The notes beneath the pieces are model-generated. The model was not told the origin of the DNA. It saw nothing but the letters and a program-made list of their open reading frames with translations, and did not search any database. Source: Planctomycetota bacterium (GTDB lineage: Bacteria; Planctomycetota; UBA1135; GCA-002686595). From it: 57,901 nt of DNA. The DNA lies in assembly GCA_002686595.1 (NCBI GenBank), contig NYXZ01000084.1, positions 1 to 57,901 of the forward strand, written 5' to 3'. Positions 39,688 through 51,135 of this stretch are shown piece by piece (position 1 is the first letter of the stretch; the number at the start of each line of letters is the position of its first letter). The translations under genes and the position numbers were made by a program.

Positions 39688-41295
39688 ATGGCCCCCAGCA
39701 TCCAAGACGCAACTACACGCCGCCTGACTGCCCTGCACGCGGGCGCCCGGGCAGAGCACGGGAGGAAGCGCTCCCGGCCCCTGGTCGTCCTGGCCCTGGC
39801 CGCAGCCCTGTCCTCCTGTGCCAGCTTCGACCAGGAGCGGCACCTGGCCCCGCTCTTCACCCAGCTTTCCCTGGCCGAGGGCGGTGTCGAAACCGAGGCC
39901 CTCGGCGGCCTCTGGAAATCCCGCCGCCATGTCCCCGGGGGCGTCGCCTCTTCCTGGGCCCTGCGCCCCTTCTTCTCGCGCTCCGTGAAATGGGACGGCG
40001 AGACCTCCAGCCAGTTCCTGCCGCCCCTGGGCTCTGCCCACGCCAGCCACAACGAGTGGATCTGGCAGTTCCTGCCGATTGTCCGCTACCAGCGTTCCGT
40101 CGATGAACTGGGCCGGGAGGAATGGTCCCTGCTGGCCCTGCCCGGCGTCTATTGGTCAAAGAAAACCGATGGCCGCGTCCTGCGTGCCGCCTTTCCCATC
40201 GCCGGCGTTCTGGAACGCTCCATGTCCTACGACCGGGTGGCCTTCCTGCTCTTCCCGCTCTTCGCCCAGACCCAGCGTCACGGCCGCACGACCTGGCACT
40301 TCCTGGCGCCCTTTTTCTCCTTCACCACCGGCGAGGGCGGCGGCGGCTGGAAACTCTGGCCCCTGGCGGGACGCAGTTGGGTAGACGGCACCTATGACCG
40401 GCGCTTTGTTCTGTGGCCGGTTTTCCACTACCAGCGCAACGACCTGACCCTGGGGGAGCACGGTTCCGAAACCAAGTGGATGGTCTTCCCCTTCATCGGC
40501 CACTCGCGGCGCGGCACCTTCCGGGCCTGGACCGTCCTGTGGCCCTTCTTCGGCTACTCCGAGGATCCGCGCAGCGGTTTCTGGTCCTGGGACGGTCCCT
40601 GGCCCTTCGTGCTCCGACAGCACCCGGGCACCTCATCCGCCGGCAAGCGCCGCCGCCTGTGGCCCCTTTTCTCTGAGTTCGAGGGCGATGGCCTGAAACA
40701 GTCGTCGCACCTCTGGCCCCTGTTCACCACGCGCCAGGAGGAATACGGCGAGCGACGCAAGGCCGCGGAGACCTTGATTCCCATCTGGCAGCACTCCCGC
40801 ACCATCGGCGCCGACGGCAGCGAGTCATCCTTCACCAAGCTCTGGCCCCTCTTCCAGGGAGATGACGACGGCGAACGACGGCGCCTGTCCTTCCCGGCCC
40901 TCAGCCCCCTCTGGCGCTCTCCCAACCTGGACGAGCATTACGCTTGGCTCTACGAGGCCTTTGTGCGTGAGACGGGCACCGACTTCCGCCGCGAGCGTTC
41001 CTGGCTCGGCCTCTGGCGCCGGGAACAGGACCGTGACGAGGACCGCGCCTCCCTGGCTGGCCTCTGGTCGCGGCGCATCTTCAGCCGCCGCGGCGAGGAG
41101 GTAACCGAGACCTCCCTCCTTTTTGGTCTGCTGCGATGGAGTAGTAGCGCCGCCGAAGGCATAAAGTGGATGCCCCCGGCCCTCCCCGGCCCCGGCTGGC
41201 CCCTGGAACGTGCCCCCGATTCCCGTCCCCGCAATCTGCCGGCGACGGGTTCCGAAGACGAGGCCAAGGCCCCCGCGGAGACCTCCACCCCATGA
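39688..41295 (+). CDS. WPLF-repeat lipoprotein, unknown function
   Basis: A 535-aa protein. A 30-residue basic leader precedes a signal helix and lipobox LALAAALSSC (lipidated Cys44). From about residue 90 to 410 the chain repeats an aromatic motif of the form (L/F)WP(L/F)(F/W) every 20-40 residues: RPFF 93, FLPPL 110, FLPIV 128, FPIAG 169, LFPLF 188, LAPFF 206, LWPLAG 223, LWPVF 242, VFPFI 266, LWPFF 284, PWPFV 304, LWPLF 324, LWPLF 342, LIPIW 363, LWPLF 385. Between the motifs are polar, charged turns, which suggests a repeated beta-sheet blade or barrel. The tail is charged, then Pro/Ala-rich. The stop overlaps the mlaE start (ATGA). An upstream open extension lacks a signal peptide. I infer an outer-membrane or periplasmic partner of the Mla transporter; no family name is known to me. 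Confidence 0.8.
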   Translation: MAPSIQDATTRRLTALHAGARAEHGRKRSRPLVVLALAAALSSCASFDQERHLAPLFTQLSLAEGGVETEALGGLWKSRRHVPGGVASSWALRPFFSRSVKWDGETSSQFLPPLGSAHASHNEWIWQFLPIVRYQRSVDELGREEWSLLALPGVYWSKKTDGRVLRAAFPIAGVLERSMSYDRVAFLLFPLFAQTQRHGRTTWHFLAPFFSFTTGEGGGGWKLWPLAGRSWVDGTYDRRFVLWPVFHYQRNDLTLGEHGSETKWMVFPFIGHSRRGTFRAWTVLWPFFGYSEDPRSGFWSWDGPWPFVLRQHPGTSSAGKRRRLWPLFSEFEGDGLKQSSHLWPLFTTRQEEYGERRKAAETLIPIWQHSRTIGADGSESSFTKLWPLFQGDDDGERRRLSFPALSPLWRSPNLDEHYAWLYEAFVRETGTDFRRERSWLGLWRREQDRDEDRASLAGLWSRRIFSRRGEEVTETSLLFGLLRWSSSAAEGIKWMPPALPGPGWPLERAPDSRPRNLPATGSEDEAKAPAETSTP

Positions 41296-42074
41296 TCCCC
41301 ACCCGCTTGATCGTCGCCTTCTTCCGCGACTGGGGATTCCGTCTCGACCTCTACCTCAAGGTCAATGCACGCCTGGGCGACATCCCGCGCCGCTGGCAGT
41401 GGATAACGGAACAGCTCTACCAATCGGGCATCGGCGTGCTGCATGTGATTCTGCTGGTTGGCACCTTCATCGGCATGATCGCCGCCCTGCAGGCCGGCAT
41501 CGCCCTCTCCACCGTGGGCCAGCAGGATCAAATCGGCACCTTCGTGGCCCTGGGCTTGGCGCGGGAAATGGCGCCCTTCATCACCGCCATCATCCTGGCC
41601 GCCACAGTGGGCAGCGCATACGCTGCGGAACTCGGCACGATGGCGGTCTCGGAGGAGTTGGAAGCCCTCGAAGTGATGTCCATCGACCCCCTGCGCCTGT
41701 TGGTCCTGCCACGCCTGGTGGCCCTGCTCGTCATGTGCCCGGTGCTCACGATCATCTGCAATATCGTCGGCGTGCTCGGCGGCGGCTTCGTGGCCCAGGC
41801 CCAATACCATGTCTCCTTCGATCTCTACATGGAGCTGGCCTTGGAAGCCCTGCGCGCCACGGGCACTTGGATTCCCCTGCCCAAGGACATCTTCGCCGGC
41901 CTCTTCAAGGCCTTCGTCTTTGGCGCCATCGTGACGGTCATCTCCTGCAGTTGCGGCCTGCGCACCCACGGCGGCGCCCTGGGCGTGGGCACGGCCACGC
42001 GCCGTGCGGTGCGCGACTCGATCATCGCAATCATCATCTCCAACTACTTCATGACCTGGATCATCTACCGCTGA
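41292..42074 (+). CDS. mlaE: MlaE-family ABC transporter permease
   Basis: Inner-membrane permease of an MCE-type phospholipid transporter (260 aa from MIPTRLIVAFFRDWG). It has an amphipathic N-terminal helix and about five hydrophobic helices. Family motifs are ALGLAREMAPFITAIILAA, GTMAVSEELEALEVMSIDPL and the C-terminal CSCGLRTHGGALGVGTATRR. It begins within the lipoprotein stop codon and ends 4 nt before mlaF. Confidence 0.95.
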   Translation: MIPTRLIVAFFRDWGFRLDLYLKVNARLGDIPRRWQWITEQLYQSGIGVLHVILLVGTFIGMIAALQAGIALSTVGQQDQIGTFVALGLAREMAPFITAIILAATVGSAYAAELGTMAVSEELEALEVMSIDPLRLLVLPRLVALLVMCPVLTIICNIVGVLGGGFVAQAQYHVSFDLYMELALEALRATGTWIPLPKDIFAGLFKAFVFGAIVTVISCSCGLRTHGGALGVGTATRRAVRDSIIAIIISNYFMTWIIYR

Positions 42075-42078
42075 TGTC

Positions 42079-42837
42079 ATGAGTAGCTCCCCCATTATCC
42101 GCTTCAAGGATGTGCACAAGAGCTTCGGCTCCCACAACATCCTGAAGGGCCTCACCTTCGATGTGGAAAAGGGCCGCACCCTGGCCATCATGGGACCTTC
42201 CGGCACGGGGAAGTCAGTCACCCTGCGTCACATCGTCGGCCTGCTGCAGCCGGATTCCGGGTTAGTGGAGGTAGAAGGCCACGACATGGCCCATATCCCC
42301 CAGGCCGAAATCGCCGAGATGCGCACGCGCATGGGGTTCGTGTTCCAAAGCGGCGCCCTGATCAACTGGATGACCGTGGCTGACAATCTGGCCTTGCCAC
42401 TGCGCGAGAACACACCGCTCAGCGAAGATGAGATCGCACGCCGCGTCAGCGAGAAGCTCGACTGGGTGCACATCGCCGACGCGGCTCACAAGTTTCCCTC
42501 AGAGCTTTCCGGCGGCATGAAAAAGCGCGTGGGCCTGGCCCGGGCATTGATCAACGACCCCGACATCATCCTCTACGACGAGCCCAACGCGGGCCTGGAC
42601 CCGGAAATCGCCACGGCTATCAATCGCGTCATCTGCGAGTTGACCAACAACCTGAGTGTGACCTCGATCGTCGTCGAGCACCGCATCCCCTGTGTCAAGG
42701 CCGTGGCCGACGAGGTCATTTTCCTCGACGAGGGGCGCGCCCTGCTGCGCGACACGCCCAAGAATTTCTTCAGTTCGGAGCACCCGCGCCTGGTGCGTTT
42801 CCTCGGCGACCAACGCGACATCCCAACGACCACATGA
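42079..42837 (+). CDS. mlaF: MlaF-family ABC transporter ATPase
   Basis: Cytosolic ATPase driving lipid transport (252 aa). Walker A GPSGTGKS (39-46), signature LSGGMKKR (143-150), Walker B IILYDEP (163-169) and H-loop H201 are intact. The LSGGM(K/R)KR signature and the FQSGALINWMTVADNLALPL Q-loop region are typical of MCE-system ATPases. The stop overlaps the mlaD start (ATGA). Confidence 0.96.
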   Translation: MSSSPIIRFKDVHKSFGSHNILKGLTFDVEKGRTLAIMGPSGTGKSVTLRHIVGLLQPDSGLVEVEGHDMAHIPQAEIAEMRTRMGFVFQSGALINWMTVADNLALPLRENTPLSEDEIARRVSEKLDWVHIADAAHKFPSELSGGMKKRVGLARALINDPDIILYDEPNAGLDPEIATAINRVICELTNNLSVTSIVVEHRIPCVKAVADEVIFLDEGRALLRDTPKNFFSSEHPRLVRFLGDQRDIPTTT

Positions 42838-43937
42838 CGACCACCAGACATACCATTCTCGGCGTCTTTCTGATCCTGACGCTTTCGATCCTGGCCTATT
42901 ACACGCTCTTCATGACGGAGTTCCGCCTGGGAGGTGAGGCCCACGAACGCACCGTCTACTTCGAACAGGCCGGCGGCCTGCGCGCCGGGGACACGGTGCT
43001 GGTGGCGGGCATGCGCTGGGGCAAAGTCGAAGAGATGGTTTTCAACCCCAATGCCGATGCGCGCCAGCGTGTAACCCTGCGCGTTGTGCTAGACGAGCCG
43101 ATCCACCTGCACGAGGGCTTCGATATTGTGATCGAAGACGCCACGATCCTGGGAGGCAAGCTGCTGGCCATCGACCCCGGCCCAGCCTCGGCCCCGCTGC
43201 TGGCGGAGGACACTGTGCTCTTCGGCCGGGTGATGCCCAACGCCATTGCAGCCCTGGGCTCGCTGGTGGACGAAAATCGCCAACCCCTGACGGACGCCAT
43301 CGCGGGGCTGGAGGACTTGGTCAGCGGAGTGCGCGATGGGCGCGGCGTTTTGGGACGCCTAGCCAATGACGAGCAGTTGGCCGAGGACCTATCCACAACC
43401 ATGGCGGGCACGGCCAAGACATTTACAGCCGCCGGTGAAGTGGCCGAACGCATCGAACAGGGTACGGGCACAGTGGGCCTCTTGGTCAACGATGATGCCC
43501 TCTACCGCGAGGCCGAGAAGGCCGCTACCTCCCTGAATGAGTTGTTGGCGGACGCCGGTGCGGTGGTGACTGAGATCAAGGATGGACGGGGCACCCTCGG
43601 ACGCCTAGCCATGGATCAGGAACTCGGGCAGGATGTGGCGGACGCCGTACATGCCATCAAGGAGATCGCCACCAAGGTCGACCGCGGTGAAGGCACCCTC
43701 GGCGCGCTCCTGACTAAAGATGAAGTCTACGAGGATCTACGCCAGGTCTCCGAGGACTTGGTGGCCGTCAGCCAAGCCCTGCGCCACGCTGAAGGCAGCC
43801 TGGGCAAGTTCATCATGGACGACGAACTGTACGACGAAGCCCGCAATGCTCTCGGCATTCTGACCCGCAGCCTGGAGGAGTACCGTGAGGCGGCACCCAT
43901 CACGACCTTCACGAATGTCCTCTTCACAGCCTTCTGA
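42834..43937 (+). CDS. mlaD: MCE-domain substrate-binding protein (MlaD type)
   Basis: Periplasmic lipid-carrier subunit anchored by one helix (367 aa). TM about 8-27; MCE domain about 36-125, including VYFEQAGGLRAGDTVLVAGM and VIEDATILGGKLLAIDPG. The remaining 230 residues hold five repeats of about 40 residues centred on GxGxLGxLxxDxxL (168-181, 209-224, 250-264, 285-299, 320-333), predicted helical. E. coli MlaD has only a short tail, so this long repeat region could form an extended tube or tether towards the outer membrane, as other long MCE proteins do. It is last gene of the operon. Confidence 0.93.
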   Translation: MTTTRHTILGVFLILTLSILAYYTLFMTEFRLGGEAHERTVYFEQAGGLRAGDTVLVAGMRWGKVEEMVFNPNADARQRVTLRVVLDEPIHLHEGFDIVIEDATILGGKLLAIDPGPASAPLLAEDTVLFGRVMPNAIAALGSLVDENRQPLTDAIAGLEDLVSGVRDGRGVLGRLANDEQLAEDLSTTMAGTAKTFTAAGEVAERIEQGTGTVGLLVNDDALYREAEKAATSLNELLADAGAVVTEIKDGRGTLGRLAMDQELGQDVADAVHAIKEIATKVDRGEGTLGALLTKDEVYEDLRQVSEDLVAVSQALRHAEGSLGKFIMDDELYDEARNALGILTRSLEEYREAAPITTFTNVLFTAF

Positions 43938-44006
43938 TTAGACACGCCGCAAGGCCGCTCGCCGCATTGGCATAACGGCGTCCAATGGAGCGTTAGCGCA
44001 ATGAAC

Positions 44007-44023
44007 GGGGCGTTTGCCGCCCC
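44007..44023. terminator. Hairpin between convergent mlaD and ribE
   Basis: GGGGCG-TTTGC-CGCCCC, 6-bp stem, in the 131-nt gap between the two converging genes. Neither strand has a clear T-run after it, so it is at best a weak bidirectional terminator. Nothing else is seen in the gap. Confidence 0.3.
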
Positions 44024-44068
44024 AACGCAGAGTTCGCCATCCCCCGAGTTCCCGTCCTCGGGAAACGG

Positions 44069-44728
44069 CTAACTCAAGACGCCGCGCTCCTGCAGCAGGC
44101 GTTCGATCCACTTGCCGATCATGTCGGCCTCCAGGTGAATCGGTTGGTCGACGACAGCCGTTCCCAGGGAGGTGCGTTCCAGCGTCAAGGGGATGATGGC
44201 CACATCGAAACAACGCCCCTTCGGTTCCACTACGGTCAGGCTGATGCCATCCACGCTGACCGAGCCCTTCTCCACCAAATAGGCGGCGAAGTCCGGTTCC
44301 ACCTCGAAGGTGAACAGGCGCCCTCCATCCCCCACATCCTCGATGGCGCTGATGCGCCCGCGGCCATCCACATGCCCCGAAACCATGTGGCCCCCGAGGC
44401 GCTCGCCCAGTGCCAAGGCGCGTTCCAGGTTCACCGCTCGGCCGACCTCCAAGTCACCAAACCAGGTGCACTCGAGGGTCTCAGAGGACAGGTCGAAAAG
44501 CATGTCCGCACCGGGCGTGCCCCAGGGCACATCAGCCCCGTTTTGTGGGTCCGCCAGGCCCGCCACGGTCAGACAGGTTCCAGAGATCGCCACGCTCTCC
44601 CCCTCCTCCATGGCCCAGGGCTCAGCCCCGGCCTCGGCCGGGGGAGCTGGGACCCACATGCGGGCCCCGCTGCCTCGCTTCTCGAAACGGCGGACTTGAA
44701 CGGCGGCTGCGACGATACCTGTGAACAC
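44069..44728 (-). CDS. ribE: Riboflavin synthase, alpha subunit
   Basis: Dismutates two 6,7-dimethyl-8-ribityllumazines to riboflavin (219 aa). It has the duplicated lumazine-binding domain: the first copy starts (V/M)FTGIV and contains SGTCLTV; the second contains LGGHMVSGHVDG and DGISLTV. The start codon is GTG at 44728, with AGGA 8 nt upstream. It is a single gene; no rib neighbours and no FMN riboswitch consensus are seen in the 176-nt divergent region shared with trmD. Confidence 0.95.
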   Translation of the reverse strand: MFTGIVAAAVQVRRFEKRGSGARMWVPAPPAEAGAEPWAMEEGESVAISGTCLTVAGLADPQNGADVPWGTPGADMLFDLSSETLECTWFGDLEVGRAVNLERALALGERLGGHMVSGHVDGRGRISAIEDVGDGGRLFTFEVEPDFAAYLVEKGSVSVDGISLTVVEPKGRCFDVAIIPLTLERTSLGTAVVDQPIHLEADMIGKWIERLLQERGVLS

Positions 44729-44847
44729 CTGATTTATCCTATCTTCTTATGGCAAATGGGCTTGGGCCAGTTGAACGGCAGTCTGACCGAGTGCCGAGAG
44801 GGCGTCAAGTCCCGGGGCCATTCCAGGTCGGGTTGTTACCAATTAAC

Positions 44848-44876
44848 TTGCCCACTCGGGTGGGCGCCCGTAAACT
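44848..44876 (+). promoter_or_regulatory. Candidate promoter of trmD-rplS
   Basis: -35 TTGCCC (44848-44853), 17-bp spacer, -10 TAAACT (44871-44876), each 4 of 6 to consensus. The GTG start of trmD is 29 nt after the -10, with an AGGAGG ribosome-binding site in between. Confidence 0.4.
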
Positions 44877-44904
44877 GCTGCGCCTTTTCTCCGAGGAGGG
44901 AACC

Positions 44905-45684
44905 GTGCCGCTCTTTGCCATTCTCACCCTCTTTCCAGACGCCCTCGAGCCCTACCTCGGCTCGAGTATTCTGGGCATCGCCCAGTCCAAGGGGCTCTTG
45001 GATGTCAAGCTAGTCGATTTTCGGGATTTCGCCCGGGACCGGCACCGCACCGTGGATGAACGCCCCTTCGGCGGCGGCCCGGGCATGGTGCTGCGCCCAG
45101 AGCCCCTGGTGGACTGTATCGAGTGGCTGGAGGAACGCCACGGCCGTTTCCGCCGCTTGGCCCTGTGCCCCGGCGGCCAGGTCCTACGCCAACCCCTGGT
45201 CACGGAACTGGCCAGCGAGGAACGCGTGCTCCTCATCTGCGGCCGCTACGAGGGCTTCGATGCCCGTATCCGCCAGGTCTTGGAAATCGAAGAGGTCTCA
45301 GTGGGAGACTTCGTCGTAGCCGGCGGTGAACTGCCGGCCCTGATGGTCCTGGAAGCCGCCGCCCGCCTGATCCCCGGCGTGCTAGGCGACGAGCGCTCGG
45401 CCTTGGAAGACTCCTTCGCCCCGAACGAGGACGGAATGGAACTACTCGATTGCCCCCACTACACGCGGCCCCGCATGTACCGCGGACTCCCCGTACCAGA
45501 AGTACTGCTCTCTGGCGACCACCAGGCCATCGCGGCCTGGCGGCGTCAACAAGCACTCGAACGCACCAAGAACACCCGCCCGGACTTGCTTCCAGGCGAC
45601 AATACAATCTCCACTAACCAGGCCCTGAACTCCGGGTCGGCGCAAACGCCGACGCCCGCTGACACCCGCCATAACGCCCCGTAA
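44905..45684 (+). CDS. trmD: tRNA (guanine-N1-)-methyltransferase
   Basis: SPOUT methyltransferase making m1G37 in tRNA (259 aa). Family motifs: FAILTLFPDALEPYLGSSI, VDERPFGGGPGMVL, the SAM-knot LLICGRYEGFDARIRQ and the EEVSVGDFVVAGGELPAL stretch. The start is GTG at 44905, with AGGAGG five bases upstream; the ORF upstream of it is spurious. The C-terminal 25 residues are an unconserved Asn/Ser/Thr tail. It is followed 4 nt later by rplS, the common trmD-rplS pair. Confidence 0.95.
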   Translation: MPLFAILTLFPDALEPYLGSSILGIAQSKGLLDVKLVDFRDFARDRHRTVDERPFGGGPGMVLRPEPLVDCIEWLEERHGRFRRLALCPGGQVLRQPLVTELASEERVLLICGRYEGFDARIRQVLEIEEVSVGDFVVAGGELPALMVLEAAARLIPGVLGDERSALEDSFAPNEDGMELLDCPHYTRPRMYRGLPVPEVLLSGDHQAIAAWRRQQALERTKNTRPDLLPGDNTISTNQALNSGSAQTPTPADTRHNAP

Positions 45685-45688
45685 TCCA

Positions 45689-46165
45689 ATGGATCTGATC
45701 GACAATCTAGAAGCCGAAGTCTGCAAGCGCGTCCCCCCGAAGGCCCATGTGGGCGACACGGTGGATGTGCACTACCTGATCCGCGAGGGCGACAAGGAAC
45801 GCATCCAAATCTTCTCCGGTACGGTCATCGCCCTCAAGGGCCGTGGCATTCGTCGTACCATCACGGTGCGGCGCATCGTGCAGGGCGAGGGCGTGGAACG
45901 CATCTTCCCGCTGCATGGACCGCGGGTGCAAGAAGTAGTCATCATGCGCCGTGGCAAGGTGAGGCGCGCGCGTCTGTACTACATGCGTGACCGTGTCGGC
46001 AAGAGCACCCGCGTCACCGAGCTACTCGGCGACAAGGTGCGCCGCGAGCGGGAACAGGACACCGCCGACCAGGCGGCCCAGGAAGCCGCTGACGCCGCCG
46101 CGGCCCAGGCCGCGGAAAAGACCGTGGAAGCTAACGAGACCGACACCGAACCGGTCGAAGTCTAA
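45689..46165 (+). CDS. rplS: 50S ribosomal protein L19 with C-terminal extension
   Basis: Subunit-interface protein of the large subunit (158 aa; usually about 115-120). The core reads GDTVDVHYLIREGDKERIQI, FSGTVIALKGRGIRRTITVR and GVERIFPLHGP, ending near KVRRARLYYMRDRVGKSTRV. The remaining 40 residues are Ala/Glu/Asp-rich, resembling the tails of L10, L15 and RpoC here. It is coupled to trmD. Confidence 0.97.
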   Translation: MDLIDNLEAEVCKRVPPKAHVGDTVDVHYLIREGDKERIQIFSGTVIALKGRGIRRTITVRRIVQGEGVERIFPLHGPRVQEVVIMRRGKVRRARLYYMRDRVGKSTRVTELLGDKVRREREQDTADQAAQEAADAAAAQAAEKTVEANETDTEPVEV

Positions 46166-46259
46166 CTGGGCAACAGGCCCAATGCGGTAACCGGACCCGG
46201 GCCACCCCGGGTCCGCCCCCCTCTCCCGCCCCTCCCGTTCCCTTTCCCCTCCTCCGTTC

Positions 46260-49244
<2,985 letters not shown>

Positions 49245-49262
49245 TTCCCAACCAGGAGAGCG

Positions 49263-49715
49263 GTGCAACGCCTTTTGACCATCGTCTCCACCCTGGCGGT
49301 GGCGGCGGTGGGCCTGTATTTGGGCCTGTGGCGACAGCATTCAGCCCCGGCTCCCCAGGCAGCGGGCTGGACGCGCCTCATCGTCGGGCGGCCCAGCGGT
49401 GCCCCGTCCCCCACAGATCCCCAGGCACCCCCTGATTCCCAGCCTCCCCTGCTAGATGCCCGGGAACAGTTGCCCCGCCCCACCCTGTCCGGGGCAGCCT
49501 CCGCGCAAGCCACGGACTTGGCCGCGGAACGCCCGGCCGTTTTTGAAGTGACCGTGCGCCCCGGCGACACGCTGGGTGAGCTGTGCCAGGGTTTCTACGG
49601 CACGGCGCGTCCCGCCCTCGTCGCAGCCCTGGCGCGCTTCAATGGACTCTCCGGTCCTGACCGCATCCGCGCCGGCCAGGTCCTGCTCCTGCCGCCGGTG
49701 GAGGACCTGGAGTAA
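49263..49715 (+). CDS. Membrane-anchored LysM protein
   Basis: A 150-aa protein with an N-terminal hydrophobic anchor (about 4-23), a Pro/Ala/Gln-rich linker and one C-terminal LysM domain (about 94-143) starting FEVTVRPGDTLGELCQGFYG and ending RIRAGQVLLLPP. LysM binds peptidoglycan N-acetylglucosamine. No catalytic domain is present. Translation starts at a GTG with AGGAG 4-5 nt upstream, 19 nt after secDF, suggesting co-expression. A role holding SecDF or the envelope near the wall is speculative. Confidence 0.85.
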   Translation: MQRLLTIVSTLAVAAVGLYLGLWRQHSAPAPQAAGWTRLIVGRPSGAPSPTDPQAPPDSQPPLLDAREQLPRPTLSGAASAQATDLAAERPAVFEVTVRPGDTLGELCQGFYGTARPALVAALARFNGLSGPDRIRAGQVLLLPPVEDLE

Positions 49716-49815
49716 CAGCTACTGGCCACTCGGGCCGGCGACCGCCACCAGCGGCAGGGCTTGAGCAACTGTCCAGGGACGGCGGCGCTGCGTTTCACCG
49801 CTGAGCGAGCCCGCC

Positions 49816-51135
49816 CTAGCCCGAGGCCGAACTCACAGCAGCGATGCGCAGACCGCTATCGCGGCCAGCCTGGTGGCGCAGGTTCCCCAAGGCCTCGTCC
49901 GTGATACGCACGCGCAGCCGCAGGCTGCCATCCGCACACCACTCCTCTTCCTCGAGAGCCGCCAGTTCCCGAACCGTGCCCGAGAGGCGCAGACAACTCA
50001 GCGCCAGAAAGACATCGACCCGCGATGAGCGTCGGTCCAACTCCTCGGCCACCCGCTGCGCGAGGCGCTCCAGCCCCTCACCCGTAGCGGCAGAGAGATA
50101 GATCACATCCTGGTCACGCTCCGGCTCCAGGAGGTGCAGGCCAATGGGATCATCAAGGCGATCTACCTTATTAAAGACCAACACTTGCGGCGCGCGGCCC
50201 GGCGCAATCTCGGCCAGAGTTTCCTCCACCGCTAGCATCTGACCCTGCACATCCGGGTGCGAGGCATCGATCACATGGAGCAGGAGATCGGCGTGGATGG
50301 ACTCCTCCAAAGTGGCGTGGAAGGAGGCCACAAGGTGGTGCGGCAGGCGCTGTAGAAAACCAACAGTATCCGAGAGCAAGACCATACGCCCATCCGGCAG
50401 GTTCCACTGACGGGTGCGCGTGTCCAAGGTGGCGAACGGCATATCCGCCACGAACTCCCCGGAACCGGTCAGGGCGTTGAGTAGAGTGGACTTGCCGGCA
50501 TTGGTGTATCCCACCAGACCAACCTGAAACTGATCCCGGCGAGACTCCACCTGGCGCAGCCGCCGAGCTTCGATCTGTTTCAACTGGGAGCGCAGATCAT
50601 GCAGGCGCTTGCGCAGCAAACGGCGGTCGGTCTCCAACTGGGTTTCACCGGGACCCCGAGTTCCAATGGCCCCCTCGGTGCGTTCCAGGTGCGTCCACAT
50701 GCGCCGCAGCCTGGGCATCAGATACTCGTTTTGCGCCAACTCCACCTGCAGGCTGGCCTGGCGTGTCCGCGCCCGTCGGGCAAAGATGTCGAGAATCAGT
50801 TCCGAGCGATCGAGCACGCGCAGGTCCCAGGCCTTTTCCAGGTTGCGCAACTGAGCCGGCGAAAGACTGTTGTCCACCAACACCGCATCCGCACCTGCGC
50901 TGCGGGCTGCCAGGCCGATTTCATCGACCTTGCCGCGTCCCATCAGCGTCGCCGGGTGGGGCCTCAGACGCTTCTGCGTCATGGGCTCCCCCACGACCTC
51001 GGCTCCCGCAGCCCGGATCAGGTCCTGGGCTTCCGCCAGGGGCCCGCCGAGCTCTGCCCGTTGCCCTTCGAGCATCACGCCGCAGACAAGCACGCGCTCC
51101 CGGGGAGCATCGGTGGGCTTCGGTGAACGACTCAT
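49816..51135 (-). CDS. hflX: GTPase HflX
   Basis: Ribosome-splitting GTPase active in heat and antibiotic stress (439 aa). The HflX domain has VDNSLSPAQLRNLEKAW and GTRGPGETQLETDRR (158-172). The G domain has GYTNAGKS (209-216), SDTVGF and NKVD. The C-terminal 80 residues are extended beyond the G domain. Its start overlaps the nadB stop (ATGA). There is no neighbouring hfq or hflKC. Confidence 0.95.
   Translation of the reverse strand: MSRSPKPTDAPRERVLVCGVMLEGQRAELGGPLAEAQDLIRAAGAEVVGEPMTQKRLRPHPATLMGRGKVDEIGLAARSAGADAVLVDNSLSPAQLRNLEKAWDLRVLDRSELILDIFARRARTRQASLQVELAQNEYLMPRLRRMWTHLERTEGAIGTRGPGETQLETDRRLLRKRLHDLRSQLKQIEARRLRQVESRRDQFQVGLVGYTNAGKSTLLNALTGSGEFVADMPFATLDTRTRQWNLPDGRMVLLSDTVGFLQRLPHHLVASFHATLEESIHADLLLHVIDASHPDVQGQMLAVEETLAEIAPGRAPQVLVFNKVDRLDDPIGLHLLEPERDQDVIYLSAATGEGLERLAQRVAEELDRRSSRVDVFLALSCLRLSGTVRELAALEEEEWCADGSLRLRVRITDEALGNLRHQAGRDSGLRIAAVSSASG

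Noticed and set aside
44729..44904. Possible FMN riboswitch upstream of ribE
   Set aside because: The conserved FMN-element sequence blocks are not present on either strand.
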